From the NCBI GenBank assembly GCA_903921325.1, contig CAIXPL010000025.1:68905-132904 (forward strand): a stretch of DNA of 64,000 bases, given 5' to 3'. The translations under genes were made by a program, and so were the position numbers. Source of the stretch: an uncultured Pseudomonadota bacterium (GTDB taxonomy: Bacteria; Pseudomonadota; Gammaproteobacteria; Burkholderiales; SG8-39). Below the pieces are notes generated by a model. That model saw nothing but the letters and a program-made list of their open reading frames with translations, was not told the DNA's origin and made no database searches. Shown in pieces: positions 1-8,944 of the stretch (position 1 is the first letter of the stretch; each line of letters starts with the position of its first letter).

Positions 1-131
1 GCAGCCGCCATCAACAGGTTGACCACAAGGATGACGCGGGCAATCACACCTGGATTGCGCAGGTCGGGCACGCGTTCGCGCGCCCAGTCACCCCAATCAG
101 CGTATCGATTCACGAGTTCACCCATCTCCAT
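1..131 (-). CDS. N-terminus of probable LytS/AlgZ-type sensor histidine kinase (partial)
   Basis: An open frame runs off the left edge of the window on the minus strand. The ATG at 131 gives about 43 residues starting MEMGELVNRYADWGDW, followed by PDLRNPGVIARVILVVN, an arginine-flanked stretch leading into a hydrophobic segment. From memory, a short cytoplasmic N-terminus of this kind before the first membrane helix is found in AlgZ/LytS-family sensor kinases, which often lie divergent to argH in Burkholderiales. The kinase domain is outside the window, so the family call rests on this short stretch and on context. A second ATG at 125 could also be the start. Confidence 0.45.
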   Translation of the reverse strand, partial: MEMGELVNRYADWGDWARERVPDLRNPGVIARVILVVNLLMAA

Positions 132-339
132 CGCGAGTGCCAAGTCTAGAAGACTCGCCTGTGCATTGCCATGGCGTGCTGCGAGCGCAGGTGTTTTGAG
201 TCTCTGCCCCCTGCTGGCGCAGCCACCCGCCTGAACCACGCCTCCCCGGTAGACTACCCGGCCACGTTACAATCGGGCGATTCAATCTTGCTTGCAGCGT
301 GCGTAACTGGTCACGCTGCGGTCACTGGCCACCTACCCT
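132..339. promoter_or_regulatory. Divergent intergenic region upstream of argH
   Basis: About 200 bases between the divergent kinase fragment and argH. A -10-like TACAAT lies at 268-273, pointing towards argH, but I see no good -35 at the usual spacing. No Shine-Dalgarno sequence is obvious before the argH ATG. No arginine-repressor box could be identified by eye. Confidence 0.25.
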
Positions 340-1779
340 ATGTCAGACACACCTCCTGCCGCCGCCTGGTCCGGACGATTTGAAGAACCGGTCGATGAGC
401 GGGTCAAACGGTACACCGCGTCGGTCGATTTTGATCGTCGACTGGCCCTGTACGATATCCGTGGCTCGCTCGCGCACGCCCGCATGCTCTCGGAGGTTGG
501 CGTGATCAGCGCGCTTGACCTGGAGCAGATCGAGCAAGGCATGGCGCAGATCCGCAGCGAAATCGAGCGCGGGGAATTTGAGTGGTCACTCGATGCCGAG
601 GACGTCCACCTCAATATCGAACGCCGCCTCACCGCCCTGGTGGGAGATGCCGGCAAGCGTCTGCATACCGCGCGGTCGCGCAATGATCAGGTGGCCACCG
701 ATGTACGGTTGTTTCTGCGTGATGAGATCGATGCCATCATCGGATTGATGGATGCGATGCAGCGCTCGATCGTCGACCAGGCGGCACAACATGCCGATAC
801 GCTGATGCCCGGGTTCACCCACCTGCAGGTGGCGCAACCGGTGACCTTCGGGCACCACATGCTCGCCTATTTCGAGATGTTCGAGCGGGATCGCAGCCGC
901 CTGGTTGACTGCCGCCGCAGGCTCGATGTATTGCCGCTCGGATCCGCCGCGCTGGCGGGCACGTCCTACCCGATCCGTCGCGAGCGGGTGGCTGAGCTGC
1001 TGGGGTTTGCCGGTGTCTCGGAGAATTCACTTGACGCGGTGTCAGACCGCGACTTTGCGATCGAGTTCTGTGCGGTTGCATCGATCGCCATGATGCATAT
1101 TTCGCGCCTGTCGGAAGAGCTGGTGCTGTGGATGAGTCCGGCGTTTGGTTTTATTCGATTGCCAGATCGGTTTTGCACGGGCTCGTCGATCATGCCGCAG
1201 AAGAAGAATCCCGATGTGCCTGAGCTTGCGCGCGGCAAGACCGGTCGCATGTATGGCGATCTGATGTCGCTATTGACCTTGATGAAGGGCCAGCCACTGG
1301 CCTACAACAAGGACAATCAGGAAGACAAGGAGCCCCTGTTCGATGCGGTGGACACACTCACCGACACGCTGGCGATCTTTGCCTCGATGCTTGCCGGTCT
1401 GACGGTCAACGCACCGCGCATGCTGCAAGCCCTGCGCCAGGGCCATGCGACAGCCACCGACCTTGCCGATTGGCTGGTCAAGCGCGGCATGCCCTTTCGC
1501 GATGCGCATGAGGCCGTTGCGCGTGCGGTGCGTGCGGCCGATCAGCATGGCTGCGAACTCGCTGCATTGCCCGCCGAGGTGCTGCGCGAATTTGCGGGCG
1601 ACGCCTATGCAGAGATACAAGCGGTGTTGCAGGCGGCCGGGTCTGCCGCCAGCCGCGATTTGCGCGGTGGCACGGCGCCGGCGCAGGTGCGCGCTCAGGT
1701 GGCGCGCGCCGATTCAATCATCGCAGCGCGACTCGCGGGCGTCTCCAGGCTGATTCGGCCCAGCGCACCACTGCGGTAG
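340..1779 (+). CDS. argH: Argininosuccinate lyase
   Basis: Last enzyme of arginine biosynthesis: a cytoplasmic homotetramer that splits argininosuccinate into arginine and fumarate. At 479 residues it has the usual family length. The fumarase/aspartase superfamily signature [12 protein letters not shown] is seen near residues 281-292 and holds the flexible loop with the catalytic serine. The substrate-binding stretch [12 protein letters not shown] lies near residues 107-118. The N-terminus WSGRFEEP is typical of bacterial ArgH. The 3' end overlaps the convergent ylqF gene by 85 bases, so there is no room for a terminator between them. Confidence 0.97.
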   Translation: MSDTPPAAAWSGRFEEPVDERVKRYTASVDFDRRLALYDIRGSLAHARMLSEVGVISALDLEQIEQGMAQIRSEIERGEFEWSLDAEDVHLNIERRLTALVGDAGKRLHTARSRNDQVATDVRLFLRDEIDAIIGLMDAMQRSIVDQAAQHADTLMPGFTHLQVAQPVTFGHHMLAYFEMFERDRSRLVDCRRRLDVLPLGSAALAGTSYPIRRERVAELLGFAGVSENSLDAVSDRDFAIEFCAVASIAMMHISRLSEELVLWMSPAFGFIRLPDRFCTGSSIMPQKKNPDVPELARGKTGRMYGDLMSLLTLMKGQPLAYNKDNQEDKEPLFDAVDTLTDTLAIFASMLAGLTVNAPRMLQALRQGHATATDLADWLVKRGMPFRDAHEAVARAVRAADQHGCELAALPAEVLREFAGDAYAEIQAVLQAAGSAASRDLRGGTAPAQVRAQVARADSIIAARLAGVSRLIRPSAPLR

Positions 1780-2564
1780 TCGTGTACCAGGGCAAGGGCT
1801 GCTTTTTGGAAGTCCGCGCGGCCCCCTTGCAGTCGATAGCCACGCCGTGCACCGATCGATTCGATCAGACCAGCAGCATCAAGACGATCGACAACCAGGC
1901 TATAGCGCTCAGCGACCCGCGTCGGGTAGCGTTCGAGCATGAATCCTGCGAGAAAAAGCGCCACTTCTTCATCGATATAGGCGTTCTCGCCAATGGCATG
2001 GCTCGCCGCCAGCATGAGACCATCCGTCGGATAGGTGATGGCCGGCCACATCAGCCCGGGTGTGTCGATCACCTCTACGGCCGGACCCAGATCGTGGCGG
2101 CTTTGCTGACGGGTGACAGCCGGCTGATCGCCAACGCGGGCTACCGCGCGCTTGACCAGGGCATTGATCAGCGTTGATTTACCGACATTGGGAATGCCCA
2201 TCACCATCAGTCGCAGCGGTTTGAGCGGACTGTCGCGGTGAAGGGCAAGTGTGGCCGCCAGCGGGATCAGGCGTGCGACATCGGCCGACCGTTTGCTTGA
2301 AATCGCTATCACGCGAGTATTTTCGCGATCGGACAGCGCAGTGCGCCATGCCGGAGTAACCGCCGGGTCGGCCAGGTCAGACTTGTTGAGAACGAGCAAC
2401 CCCGGGCGTTGCCGATGCAAGCGCAGTTGCGTGATCATGGGGTTGCTGCTGGCGCCGGGAATCCGGGCGTCCAGAATTTCGATGACAACATCGGTGCGCG
2501 CCATGGTTTCGGCGGCTTCTTTGCGCGCCCTGACCATGTGGCCCGGGTACCAGGAAATGGCCAT
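1695..2564 (-). CDS. ylqF: Ribosome biogenesis GTPase YlqF/RbgA
   Basis: A circularly permuted GTPase of the YlqF/RbgA family, which acts in late assembly of the large ribosomal subunit. The permuted motif order is visible: G4 NKSD (residues 60-63) comes before G1 GIPNVGKST (123-131) and G3 DTPG (167-170). The N-terminus [10 protein letters not shown] is the family hallmark and sets the start at 2564 rather than at an in-frame ATG seven codons upstream. The length of 289 residues is normal. Its last 28 codons lie antisense to the 3' end of argH. In Burkholderiales the gene is monocistronic or near argH; here grxD follows upstream on the same strand. Confidence 0.93.
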   Translation of the reverse strand: MAISWYPGHMVRARKEAAETMARTDVVIEILDARIPGASSNPMITQLRLHRQRPGLLVLNKSDLADPAVTPAWRTALSDRENTRVIAISSKRSADVARLIPLAATLALHRDSPLKPLRLMVMGIPNVGKSTLINALVKRAVARVGDQPAVTRQQSRHDLGPAVEVIDTPGLMWPAITYPTDGLMLAASHAIGENAYIDEEVALFLAGFMLERYPTRVAERYSLVVDRLDAAGLIESIGARRGYRLQGGRADFQKAALALVHDYRSGALGRISLETPASRAAMIESARAT

Positions 2565-2645
2565 GGTGACCTTTGCGGTGCCCATGCCTGCGCATGGAGC
2601 GGGCCACCGCAGCGGGCTGCTGCGGGACCGGTCTCGGAGCCGGGT

Positions 2646-2954
2646 TCAGCCGCCGAGGACTTGTTGCAACTCGCCTGACTCGTACATCTCCATCATGATG
2701 TCAGAGCCACCTACGAATTCGCCGTTCACATAGAGCTGCGGAATCGTCGGCCAGTTGGAATACTGCTTGATGCCTTCGCGAATATGCTGGTCTTCCAGCA
2801 CATTGATGGTGTGATAGTCCTGCACGCCACAGGCCTGCAGAATCTGCACGGCGCGCGAGGAAAATCCGCATTGCGGGAACGTCGGTGTGCCTTTCATGAA
2901 GAGCACTACCGGACTGCGGGTCAATTCTGTGTCGATACGATCTTTGATATCCAT
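2646..2954 (-). CDS. grxD: Monothiol glutaredoxin (Grx4/GrxD type)
   Basis: A 102-residue monothiol glutaredoxin. The active-site motif CGFS is at residues 29-32, preceded by FMKGTP, and the [16 protein letters not shown] glutathione-binding and cis-proline region is at 68-83. Such proteins bind a [2Fe-2S] cluster with glutathione and pass it to iron-sulfur proteins in the cytoplasm. The start at 2954 (MDIKDRID) matches the family; in-frame codons further upstream would add a non-conserved tail. In many Betaproteobacteria grxD lies directly downstream of hemA-prfA-prmC. Here the same order and strand are kept, but about 3.8 kb of other genes intervene. Confidence 0.95.
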   Translation of the reverse strand: MDIKDRIDTELTRSPVVLFMKGTPTFPQCGFSSRAVQILQACGVQDYHTINVLEDQHIREGIKQYSNWPTIPQLYVNGEFVGGSDIMMEMYESGELQQVLGG

Positions 2955-3157
2955 GGCGGCTCCGCGGGCACCCTCGCCACCGTGTTCAAGGCCACGAACG
3001 AGGCTGCGCAATAGCTCAATCGGTCATTGATCCTTTCAACCGCAGTGCGGCCGAAAGTTGATCAATTCAGTCAAGTATACATGGTATCCGCGACGAGGTG
3101 ATTCGACAAGCACGCTTCGCGGTAGAGTCGTGTTCCGAATCCCACTGATCCTGGTTC

Positions 3158-3664
3158 ATGACCATTCACGTTCTCATTCTGTGTACCCACAACTCGGCAC
3201 GCAGCGTTCTTGCCGAGGGGATGCTCAACCATTGGGCAAAAACGCTCGGGCGCGACGTTCAAGCCCACAGCGCCGGCAGCGCGCCGAGCGGTAGGGTCAA
3301 CCCTTTTGCGCTTGCAGCCCTCACCGCTGCGGGCATCGATACGGCGGGCTATCGCAGCAAGAATTGGGATGAATTCAGCCAGGAAAGTGCGCCGCCCCTG
3401 TCGATCGTGATCACCGTGTGCGACTCGGCGGCAGCCGAAGCCTGTCCGGTGTTCTTCGGTGGAACGGGCGGCACACCGGTCAAGGTTCATTGGAGCTACC
3501 CCGACCCCTCGGTCGCACCGGGTGGAGATGATGCGAAGCGCAGCGGCTTCGAGATCACCCGTCAGGCGATTGGCTATCGCATGCTGCAGCTGCTCGCCCT
3601 TCCCCTTGAATCCCTCAGCAAACTCGAGCTGCAGGACGCGCTGCTCGCAATAGGCCGGAGTTAA
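3158..3664 (+). CDS. arsC: Arsenate reductase, low-molecular-weight phosphatase type
   Basis: A 168-residue protein of the LMW tyrosine-phosphatase/ArsC family, which reduces arsenate to arsenite in the cytoplasm. The P-loop CX5R is at Cys9-Arg15 (CTHNSAR), followed by S-V-L-A-E. Further cysteines at about 88 and 96 could serve as the resolving pair of the disulfide relay. The DP of the general-acid loop is near residue 116. The gene is divergent from grxD and is followed after 3 bases by an aquaporin gene, a pairing known from arsenic operons in which the channel lets arsenite out. No ArsR repressor or ArsB/Acr3 pump gene lies in the window. Confidence 0.87.
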   Translation: MTIHVLILCTHNSARSVLAEGMLNHWAKTLGRDVQAHSAGSAPSGRVNPFALAALTAAGIDTAGYRSKNWDEFSQESAPPLSIVITVCDSAAAEACPVFFGGTGGTPVKVHWSYPDPSVAPGGDDAKRSGFEITRQAIGYRMLQLLALPLESLSKLELQDALLAIGRS

Positions 3665-3667
3665 TCG

Positions 3668-4330
3668 ATGAACGAATTACTCCGTCGACTACTGGCCGAA
3701 CTGCTGGGAACCGCGCTCCTTCTGGCCGTTGTGATCGGCTCAGGCATCATGGCCGAGCGGCTGGCCGGTGGCAACGTCGCCATCGCGCTGATCGCCAACA
3801 CCCTTGCCACAGTCGGCGGGCTATTTATCCTGATTGAAGTATTCGGACCGGTGAGCGGGGCGCATTTCAATCCGGCTGTCAGCGCGGTGATGGCAGCTCG
3901 CGGCGAACTACCCGGGTCAATGCTGGCCCCTTACGTCGTCGCGCAGTTGCTGGGCGCGATGCTCGGTGCCTGGTTGGCCCATGCCATGTTCGATATGACC
4001 ATCCTGCAGTGGTCTACCAAGCTGCGCTTTGGCCCCGGCCAGTGGATCGCCGAAGCAGTAGCCACCGCCGGATTGCTGCTGGTCATTCTGCGCGCACCGG
4101 CTGGCCGTGCGCCGGCCATGGTCGCCTGCTACATCGGTGCCGCGTACTGGTTCACTGCCTCGACTTCGTTTGCCAACCCGGCTGCCGCATTTGGCCGCAT
4201 GTTCAGCGACAGCTTCGCCGGCATTTCGCCCGCGAGCGTGCCAGGCTTTGTCATTGCACAATTCGTCGGTGCCGCAATCGGCTGGGCGGTGCATCAATTG
4301 CTGATACCTGGCCGGCGACTGCCTGAATAG
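3668..4330 (+). CDS. Aquaporin-family channel (AqpS-like, arsenite efflux candidate)
   Basis: A 220-residue integral membrane protein of the MIP/aquaporin family with about six hydrophobic segments. Both pore motifs are seen: NPA at 68-70 (SGAHFNPAVS) and NPA at 170-172 (SFANPAAAFGR), the latter followed by the selectivity-filter arginine. It starts 3 bases after the arsC stop, so the two are surely one transcript. By analogy with the AqpS/ArsC pair of rhizobia, the channel would allow downhill exit of arsenite made by ArsC. Water or glycerol transport cannot be excluded from sequence. A stem-loop lies about 110 bases downstream. Confidence 0.85.
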   Translation: MNELLRRLLAELLGTALLLAVVIGSGIMAERLAGGNVAIALIANTLATVGGLFILIEVFGPVSGAHFNPAVSAVMAARGELPGSMLAPYVVAQLLGAMLGAWLAHAMFDMTILQWSTKLRFGPGQWIAEAVATAGLLLVILRAPAGRAPAMVACYIGAAYWFTASTSFANPAAAFGRMFSDSFAGISPASVPGFVIAQFVGAAIGWAVHQLLIPGRRLPE

Positions 4331-4437
4331 CCGAAGGACACGCATGCTGCGCGAAGTGCTTGCGCGCGCAGAGAGCGTCGTCGTCATCTGAACTGCGACG
4401 AGCGCCGCCCCCCCTGCATGCGCAGAGCGGGGCGATG

Positions 4438-4462
4438 AGGCCACGCCCTGGCGGGGTGGCCT
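4438..4462 (+). terminator. Candidate stem-loop after arsC-aquaporin
   Basis: AGGCCACGCC (4438-4447) can pair with GGGGTGGCCT (4453-4462) with one mismatch around a 5-base loop. It lies between the convergent aquaporin gene and the small membrane-protein gene ending at 4482. No T-run follows, so intrinsic termination is only a possibility. Confidence 0.3.
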
Positions 4463-4481
4463 GACTACACGGGCTGCACTG

Positions 4482-4652
4482 CTATGAGCCGCCGCGCCTT
4501 CCGCGATAGCCATACAGCAGGAATGAAATCAGCAGCACGATGAAGATCAAACCGATCGGACCCATGCCCCAGCCCATACCCATCCCCCAGTACAGGCCGC
4601 CTCCACCACCGCCCAGCAGCAACAGCACAATCAAAATAACGATCAAGTCCAT
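4482..4652 (-). CDS. Small glycine-rich membrane protein (DUF3309-like)
   Basis: A 56-residue protein with two hydrophobic helices: residues 2-13 (LIVILIVLLLL) and 33-47. A flexible segment of six glycines and a GMGMGW stretch lies between them, and the tail YRGRRGGS is basic. Many proteobacteria carry small inner-membrane proteins of this design (DUF3309-like). The function is unknown. A strong ribosome-binding site (AGGAG) seven bases before the ATG at 4652 supports this start over a much longer upstream frame. It follows the csbD-like gene on the same strand, so a shared stress-linked transcript is possible. Confidence 0.65.
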   Translation of the reverse strand: MDLIVILIVLLLLGGGGGGLYWGMGMGWGMGPIGLIFIVLLISFLLYGYRGRRGGS

Positions 4653-4731
4653 TTTTTTCTCCTGACAATGGCACCAGCGCCAAGGCTCCGCGCTGAGGGC
4701 GAATGCCCCATTTCCGCGCAACACATTGTTT

Positions 4732-4923
4732 TCAGGATTTCTTGATCGCTTTCTCGATGCTCGCCTGGGCATCGCCCACCGAAGCCTGGACCGCGCCAAT
4801 GTTTTTCTGGATGCTGCCCTTCAGTTCCAGGTTCTTGTCACCCAGCACCTTGCCGGTGACTTCCTTGACCTTGCCATGGATTTCTTCGGCACGGCCTTGT
4901 ACTTGATCCTTGTTGATACTCAT
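4732..4923 (-). CDS. CsbD family stress-response protein
   Basis: A 63-residue, highly charged, probably helical protein with the CsbD-domain pattern NKDQVQGRAEEIHGKVKE followed by VTGKVLGDKNLELKG. Members are small, abundant general-stress proteins of unknown mechanism. The ATG at 4923 is preceded by AGGAG at good spacing; longer in-frame starts would add an arginine- and cysteine-containing tail not seen in the family. It probably shares a transcript with the small glycine-rich membrane protein downstream. Confidence 0.85.
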   Translation of the reverse strand: MSINKDQVQGRAEEIHGKVKEVTGKVLGDKNLELKGSIQKNIGAVQASVGDAQASIEKAIKKS

Positions 4924-5141
4924 GATGAACTCCTGAATAAGGTGGCCGACTCGCGGTCGACGCATGGAAAAGTCCACGCACCAGCACCCTATGTCAGCGC
5001 CTGCTTCAGGTCTGTTCGCCGGCACACGCATGCCAGCATTCGTTAAATTCATCGCTACTGCGCGGTTTCTGCCGCAGGGTCCGACGCGCTACGCGAAAGC
5101 AGGATCAGAACACCCGGTTTTCAGAGACAATTGACGCCAAG

Positions 5142-6173
5142 TTGCTGAAATTCAGAATCCAGGGGAAATCGTTGAACAGCCCTGCTTGCCGCTTCAATCT
5201 GCGTGCCGCACTACCTGCCGGACTCATGCTCGCCCTGCTCGCCATGGGGCTCTGGTCGGGTGCTGCCCATGCGCAACGCTTTCCGGCGCGCGCCATCCAT
5301 GTGGTCGTACCATTTCCGACCGGCGGGGGCGCCGACATCCTCATGCGCACGCTCGGTGACAGCATGACGCAGCGCCTCGGACAACCCGTCGTCATCGACA
5401 ACCGACCGGGGGGCAGCACCATCATTGGTTCACAGTCGGTGGCGCGCTCTGCTTCTGATGGCTACACGTTGCTGGTCGTCGCCAACAGCTTCACGATCAA
5501 TCCGGCACTGCGCTCGCGCATGCCTTATGAGGCATTGCGCGACTTCACTGCGGTGTCCTTGTTAGTGAATTCGCCACAGGTCCTGGTCGTGCCTGCGAAT
5601 TCGCCGCTGGGCTCATTTGATGCATTTCTTGGTACGACCCGTGCCGCGCCAGGCAAGCTCAGTTACGGCGCACTGGGCCCGGGTGCTACACAGCATATTG
5701 CCGGTGAACTGCTCAAGACCCGCGCGCATATTGATGTGCTCTATGTTCCCTACGCCGGTGGCATCACTGCAGTGACTGCCATGCTCGGCGGGCATGTCGA
5801 TGCGGTGATTGCCAATTATTCCGAAGTCGCTCCGCTGGCTGCCTCAGGCCGTTTGCGCGCGCTTGCGGTGAGCACGCCCAAGAGACTGACTTCACTACCC
5901 CAAGTCCCCACCATCGCCGAATCCGGCTTGCCGGGATTTGAAATGGTGGCATGGTTCGGGCTCGTGGCGCCCGCGGGCACACCGCCTGAGATCGTGCAGG
6001 CCATCCGATCGGTGGTCGCCGAATCCCTCAAGGAAAGTACCGTGTTGAGTCGGCTGGAGACAGAGGGTTATCTGCCGGTGGGTAGTACACCTGAAGAGTT
6101 CTCTGAGCATATCCGCCGCGAACTGAGCGCCAATGCGGCGATCGTCAAGGCGGCCGGCATTACCCTGGAGTAA
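5142..6173 (+). CDS. Bug/TctC-family periplasmic solute-binding protein
   Basis: A 343-residue tripartite-tricarboxylate-transporter receptor (Bug) protein. An n-region of about 23 residues and a hydrophobic h-region end in an AHAQ-type signal cleavage near residue 45. The mature start RFPARAIHVVVPFPTGGGAD carries the family's carboxylate-binding loop and aspartate. The family motifs VIDNRPGG and DGYTLL follow. Bug proteins bind small organic acids in the periplasm. No TctA/TctB membrane partner is nearby, which is usual for orphan Bug genes. It stands alone in the accessory segment; its substrate cannot be read from the sequence. Confidence 0.9.
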   Translation: MLKFRIQGKSLNSPACRFNLRAALPAGLMLALLAMGLWSGAAHAQRFPARAIHVVVPFPTGGGADILMRTLGDSMTQRLGQPVVIDNRPGGSTIIGSQSVARSASDGYTLLVVANSFTINPALRSRMPYEALRDFTAVSLLVNSPQVLVVPANSPLGSFDAFLGTTRAAPGKLSYGALGPGATQHIAGELLKTRAHIDVLYVPYAGGITAVTAMLGGHVDAVIANYSEVAPLAASGRLRALAVSTPKRLTSLPQVPTIAESGLPGFEMVAWFGLVAPAGTPPEIVQAIRSVVAESLKESTVLSRLETEGYLPVGSTPEEFSEHIRRELSANAAIVKAAGITLE

Positions 6174-6300
6174 ATCACGGCGAAGGCAGGGCGCGAGGCG
6201 GCGACTGATGGCGGATCCGGCTTCATTAGCCAGGACAATAACGATCCGACCGCAGAGGCAACGAAGGAATTTCTCAAGCAGGCGGCGCTTTCACACACAT

Positions 6301-6511
6301 TCAGACCACCGCTAACACGGCCATCGCAGGCGCACGCTGAACGCCTCTCTTCTCCAAAACGATCGGCAGGTATCTGCGCGTCGGCATAAGCCACATCAGG
6401 TGCAAAGAATTGGACTACGCCTGCGTTGTGAACATTGAGTTGACGCACCTGCTTGCCCAGCACTGCCCGAATCAGGATGTTGGCATCCAGAACGATGGCC
6501 TTGTTGCTCAT
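6301..6511 (-). pseudogene. Frameshifted, truncated PIN-domain (VapC-like) toxin
   Basis: The gene starts with MSNKAIVLDANILIRAVLGKQ, the first PIN-domain block with its metal-binding aspartate. It stays in frame to FFAPDVAYADAQ near 6376. The frame then changes: the continuation expected for this PIN family, YLPIVLEKRGV, is found one frame over and runs to a stop at 6301-6303. Only about 70 residues of an expected ~140 are recognisable, and the later acidic residues of the PIN active site are missing. The original frame stays open to 6068 but reads as unrelated sequence. The ATG overlaps the stop codon of the upstream small gene by one base, as in toxin-antitoxin operons. Confidence 0.7.
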
Positions 6512-6717
6512 TACCCGGCTGACGTGGGCTTCCTGGGCGCGTTCGCGCGCTTACGTGCCGTTTTGAAATCGAGCACTACGGTGTCCACATCAACGCCTTT
6601 TGCCGCAAGCATACGATCCAACGTCTTGCTTGCTTTCTTCAATGAAGCAAGGTCTGCCCCCACCTGGCCATGGGTCGGAATGAAGTACCCGACCGTTAGA
6701 TGCATAGTGCCACTCAC
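6511..6717 (-). CDS. Small protein, putative antitoxin partner of the broken PIN toxin
   Basis: A 68-residue protein: MSGTMHLTVGYFIPTHGQ, a middle ADLASLKKASKTLDRMLAAKGVDVDTVVLDF, and a basic tail KTARKRANAPRKP. I do not recognise the family. Its stop codon overlaps the ATG of the PIN-toxin remnant by one base (TAATG), and antitoxins usually sit upstream of the toxin in this way. The call is therefore from position. With the toxin broken, the gene may be under no selection, although its own frame is still intact. Confidence 0.5.
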   Translation of the reverse strand: MSGTMHLTVGYFIPTHGQVGADLASLKKASKTLDRMLAAKGVDVDTVVLDFKTARKRANAPRKPTSAG

Positions 6718-6805
6718 CTTGGGGGGGAAGCCTCACCGACTAGACAATGCTGACAACGAATCCTCACCACACCGTATCGCGCAGCCCCGCGATCGAAGTT
6801 CCCCA

Positions 6806-7678
6806 TTACCGCACGGAACCACCGAACCACACCGCAGAGCACGCGCGCTCAACACCCGCGAGATCCCGTGTCGTTAGTGCCTCAGTAAATCCGGCTTGCG
6901 CAAACAGCGCGCGGACAGCCGCCCCTTGGTCATAACCATGCTCGACCAATAGCCTGCCCCCTGGCTGCAAATGCGCAGGCGCCCCACCTATGACTTTGCG
7001 CAGCGCATCCAGACCATCCTCGCCGCTAACCAGTGCAAGCTGGGGCTCGTAACGCAAGTCCCCAGCCTTCAGATGCAAATCGGCACGCGCGATATAAGGC
7101 GGGTTCGACACGATCAGATCAAAGCGCTGTGCTGATAGCGCTTCATACCAGTCGGATAATACGAACTGCACCTGCACCCCGATGCGCTGCGCGTTGCGCG
7201 CGGCCTGGCGAAGGGCATGCGCAGATGCATCGACAGCGGTCACTTCAGCCAGCGTCAACCGATGCGCCAGCGTGATCGCGATCGCCCCCGATCCTGTTCC
7301 CAAATCCAGAATACGCACGCCGCAATGCCCCGCTGCTGCAATGGCAAGATCGACCAGCAGCTCGGTTTCAGGGCGCGGGATCAAAACATCGCGACTCACC
7401 TGGAACGGAAGGCCGTGGAACTCGCGTTCACCCAGGATGTAAGCAACGGGTAAACCCGAACGACGCAGCTCGAGCAGCGCCACCAGACCTGAGGCCGCGC
7501 CGTCCTCCAAGGGATCAAGATCATGCGCGAGCAGCCATTCGCGCGTGCGCCCCAAGGCCGCGGCCGCGAGAATGGCCCCTTCGCTTGCCCCGACGCCACT
7601 GGCCGCGATGAGGCTCGCCACCGTCGACACAACCTGCCCGCCAGTCGCCACAGCGAACGCGCCAGGGGCCACGCTCAT
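6806..7678 (-). CDS. prmC: Peptide chain release factor N5-glutamine methyltransferase
   Basis: Methylates the glutamine of the GGQ motif of release factors RF1 and RF2, using S-adenosylmethionine, in the cytoplasm. The 290-residue protein shows GEREFHG (83-89), PRPETE (101-106), the AdoMet-binding DLGTGSG (125-131) and the catalytic NPPY (192-195). The gene overlaps the end of prfA by 4 bases (ATGA), so enzyme and substrate are translationally coupled. This hemA-prfA-prmC order is standard in Gram-negative bacteria. Confidence 0.96.
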   Translation of the reverse strand: MSVAPGAFAVATGGQVVSTVASLIAASGVGASEGAILAAAALGRTREWLLAHDLDPLEDGAASGLVALLELRRSGLPVAYILGEREFHGLPFQVSRDVLIPRPETELLVDLAIAAAGHCGVRILDLGTGSGAIAITLAHRLTLAEVTAVDASAHALRQAARNAQRIGVQVQFVLSDWYEALSAQRFDLIVSNPPYIARADLHLKAGDLRYEPQLALVSGEDGLDALRKVIGGAPAHLQPGGRLLVEHGYDQGAAVRALFAQAGFTEALTTRDLAGVERACSAVWFGGSVR

Positions 7679-8760
7679 GCCGCCTCTTCCCCCATGGCCG
7701 CCAACAGCTCGGCCTGGTACTCAGCCATCAGCGCACCGCTCAATTCATCAATGTCACCGTCCATGATCGCCTCCATCCGGTACAGGGTGAGATTGATGCG
7801 GTGGTCGGTAATCCGCCCTTGCGGGAAGTTGTACGTGCGGATCCGCTCCGATCGATCGCCCGAACCGATCAGCGAACGACGGGTCGAGGCAATCTTCGAC
7901 TGCTGCGCGTGCATCTGCTGGTCCTTGATGCGGGCAGCCAGCACCGACAACGCCTTCTCCTTGTTCTTGTGCTGCGAACGACCATCCTGACATTCCACCA
8001 CCAGACCGGTCGGCAAGTGGGTGATGCGTACCGCCGAATCGGTCTTGTTGATGTGTTGACCGCCCGCACCCGATGCACGAAACGTATCGATGCGGATATC
8101 GGCCGGGTTGATCACCACATCGCCCACCTCATCGGCCTCGGGCAGCACCGCCACCGTGCAGGCCGATGTGTGAATCCGCCCCTGCGTCTCGGTTTTCGGC
8201 ACGCGCTGCACCCGGTGACCACCGGACTCGAATTTCAGGCGCGAGAACGCCCCCTGCCCGATGATGCGAACAATCACTTCCTTGTAACCACCCAATTCGG
8301 AGACGCTCTCGGACACCAGTTCCACCTGCCAGCGATTGCGCTCGGCATAGCGCATGTACATGCGCAGCAGGTCACTGGCAAACAGGGCTGACTCATCGCC
8401 CCCGGTGCCGGCGCGGATTTCCAGAAACACATTGCGCTCATCGTTCGGATCGCGCGGCAGCAACATCTTCTGGATTTCCGCCTCCAGATCGCCTTGTCGC
8501 TGCCGGGTGTCGCGAATTTCCTCTTCGGCAAATTCACGCATCTCGGGGTCCTCCAGCATCTGCTGCGCTGTCGCCAGATCAGACTCTGTCTGGCGATACC
8601 GCCCGTACAGCCCCACCACCGGGGTGATCTCGGAATGTTCGCGGGTGAGCTTGCGGTACTGGTCCATATCGCGCACTGCCATGTCACTGGCAAGGAGCTG
8701 GTCGAGTTCAGTCAACCGGGCGGTCAACTGATTGAGCTTGGAGGACAGACTGGCTTTCAT
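7675..8760 (-). CDS. prfA: Peptide chain release factor 1
   Basis: RF1 recognises UAA and UAG stop codons and triggers peptide release on the ribosome. The 361-residue protein has the catalytic GGQ in [18 protein letters not shown] (GGQ at about 233-235). The stop-codon-reading PxT motif is in [12 protein letters not shown], and the RAGTGGDE segment near 116-123 is typical. The start at 8760 (MKASL) fits the family; an ATG two codons upstream at 8766 is the alternative. It is preceded by hemA with a 184-base gap holding a degenerate repeat and is coupled to prmC downstream. Confidence 0.97.
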   Translation of the reverse strand: MKASLSSKLNQLTARLTELDQLLASDMAVRDMDQYRKLTREHSEITPVVGLYGRYRQTESDLATAQQMLEDPEMREFAEEEIRDTRQRQGDLEAEIQKMLLPRDPNDERNVFLEIRAGTGGDESALFASDLLRMYMRYAERNRWQVELVSESVSELGGYKEVIVRIIGQGAFSRLKFESGGHRVQRVPKTETQGRIHTSACTVAVLPEADEVGDVVINPADIRIDTFRASGAGGQHINKTDSAVRITHLPTGLVVECQDGRSQHKNKEKALSVLAARIKDQQMHAQQSKIASTRRSLIGSGDRSERIRTYNFPQGRITDHRINLTLYRMEAIMDGDIDELSGALMAEYQAELLAAMGEEAA

Positions 8761-8793
8761 GGGCATTCCAACGGGAATCGATCACACGATGCG

Positions 8794-8849
8794 GAGCACA
8801 AAGAACGGAGCACCAAGGACGAGGCACCAAGGGCGAGGCACGCGGGCTG
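8794..8849. repeat. Degenerate 14-bp tandem repeat between hemA and prfA
   Basis: Four successive 14-base units can be read: GAGCACAAAGAACG, GAGCACCAAGGACG, AGGCACCAAGGGCG and the weaker AGGCACGCGGGCTG. They fill much of the gap between hemA and prfA. The unit length is not a multiple of three and the region shows no plausible gene. Confidence 0.6.
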
Positions 8850-8944
8850 GATCGAGAAAACAATGATGCAAAAGGGTCGGTATTACCGGACACCGATGGC
8901 GACTGACGAATACGCCAACCGGGTGAAAGACTGCGCGAGCGTCG

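Noticed and set aside
6068-6300. Open frame continuing the PIN-toxin start to 6068
   Set aside because: After 6376 the frame no longer resembles a PIN domain (Cys/Arg/Ser-rich), overlaps the end of the Bug gene on the other strand and is best explained by a frameshift.
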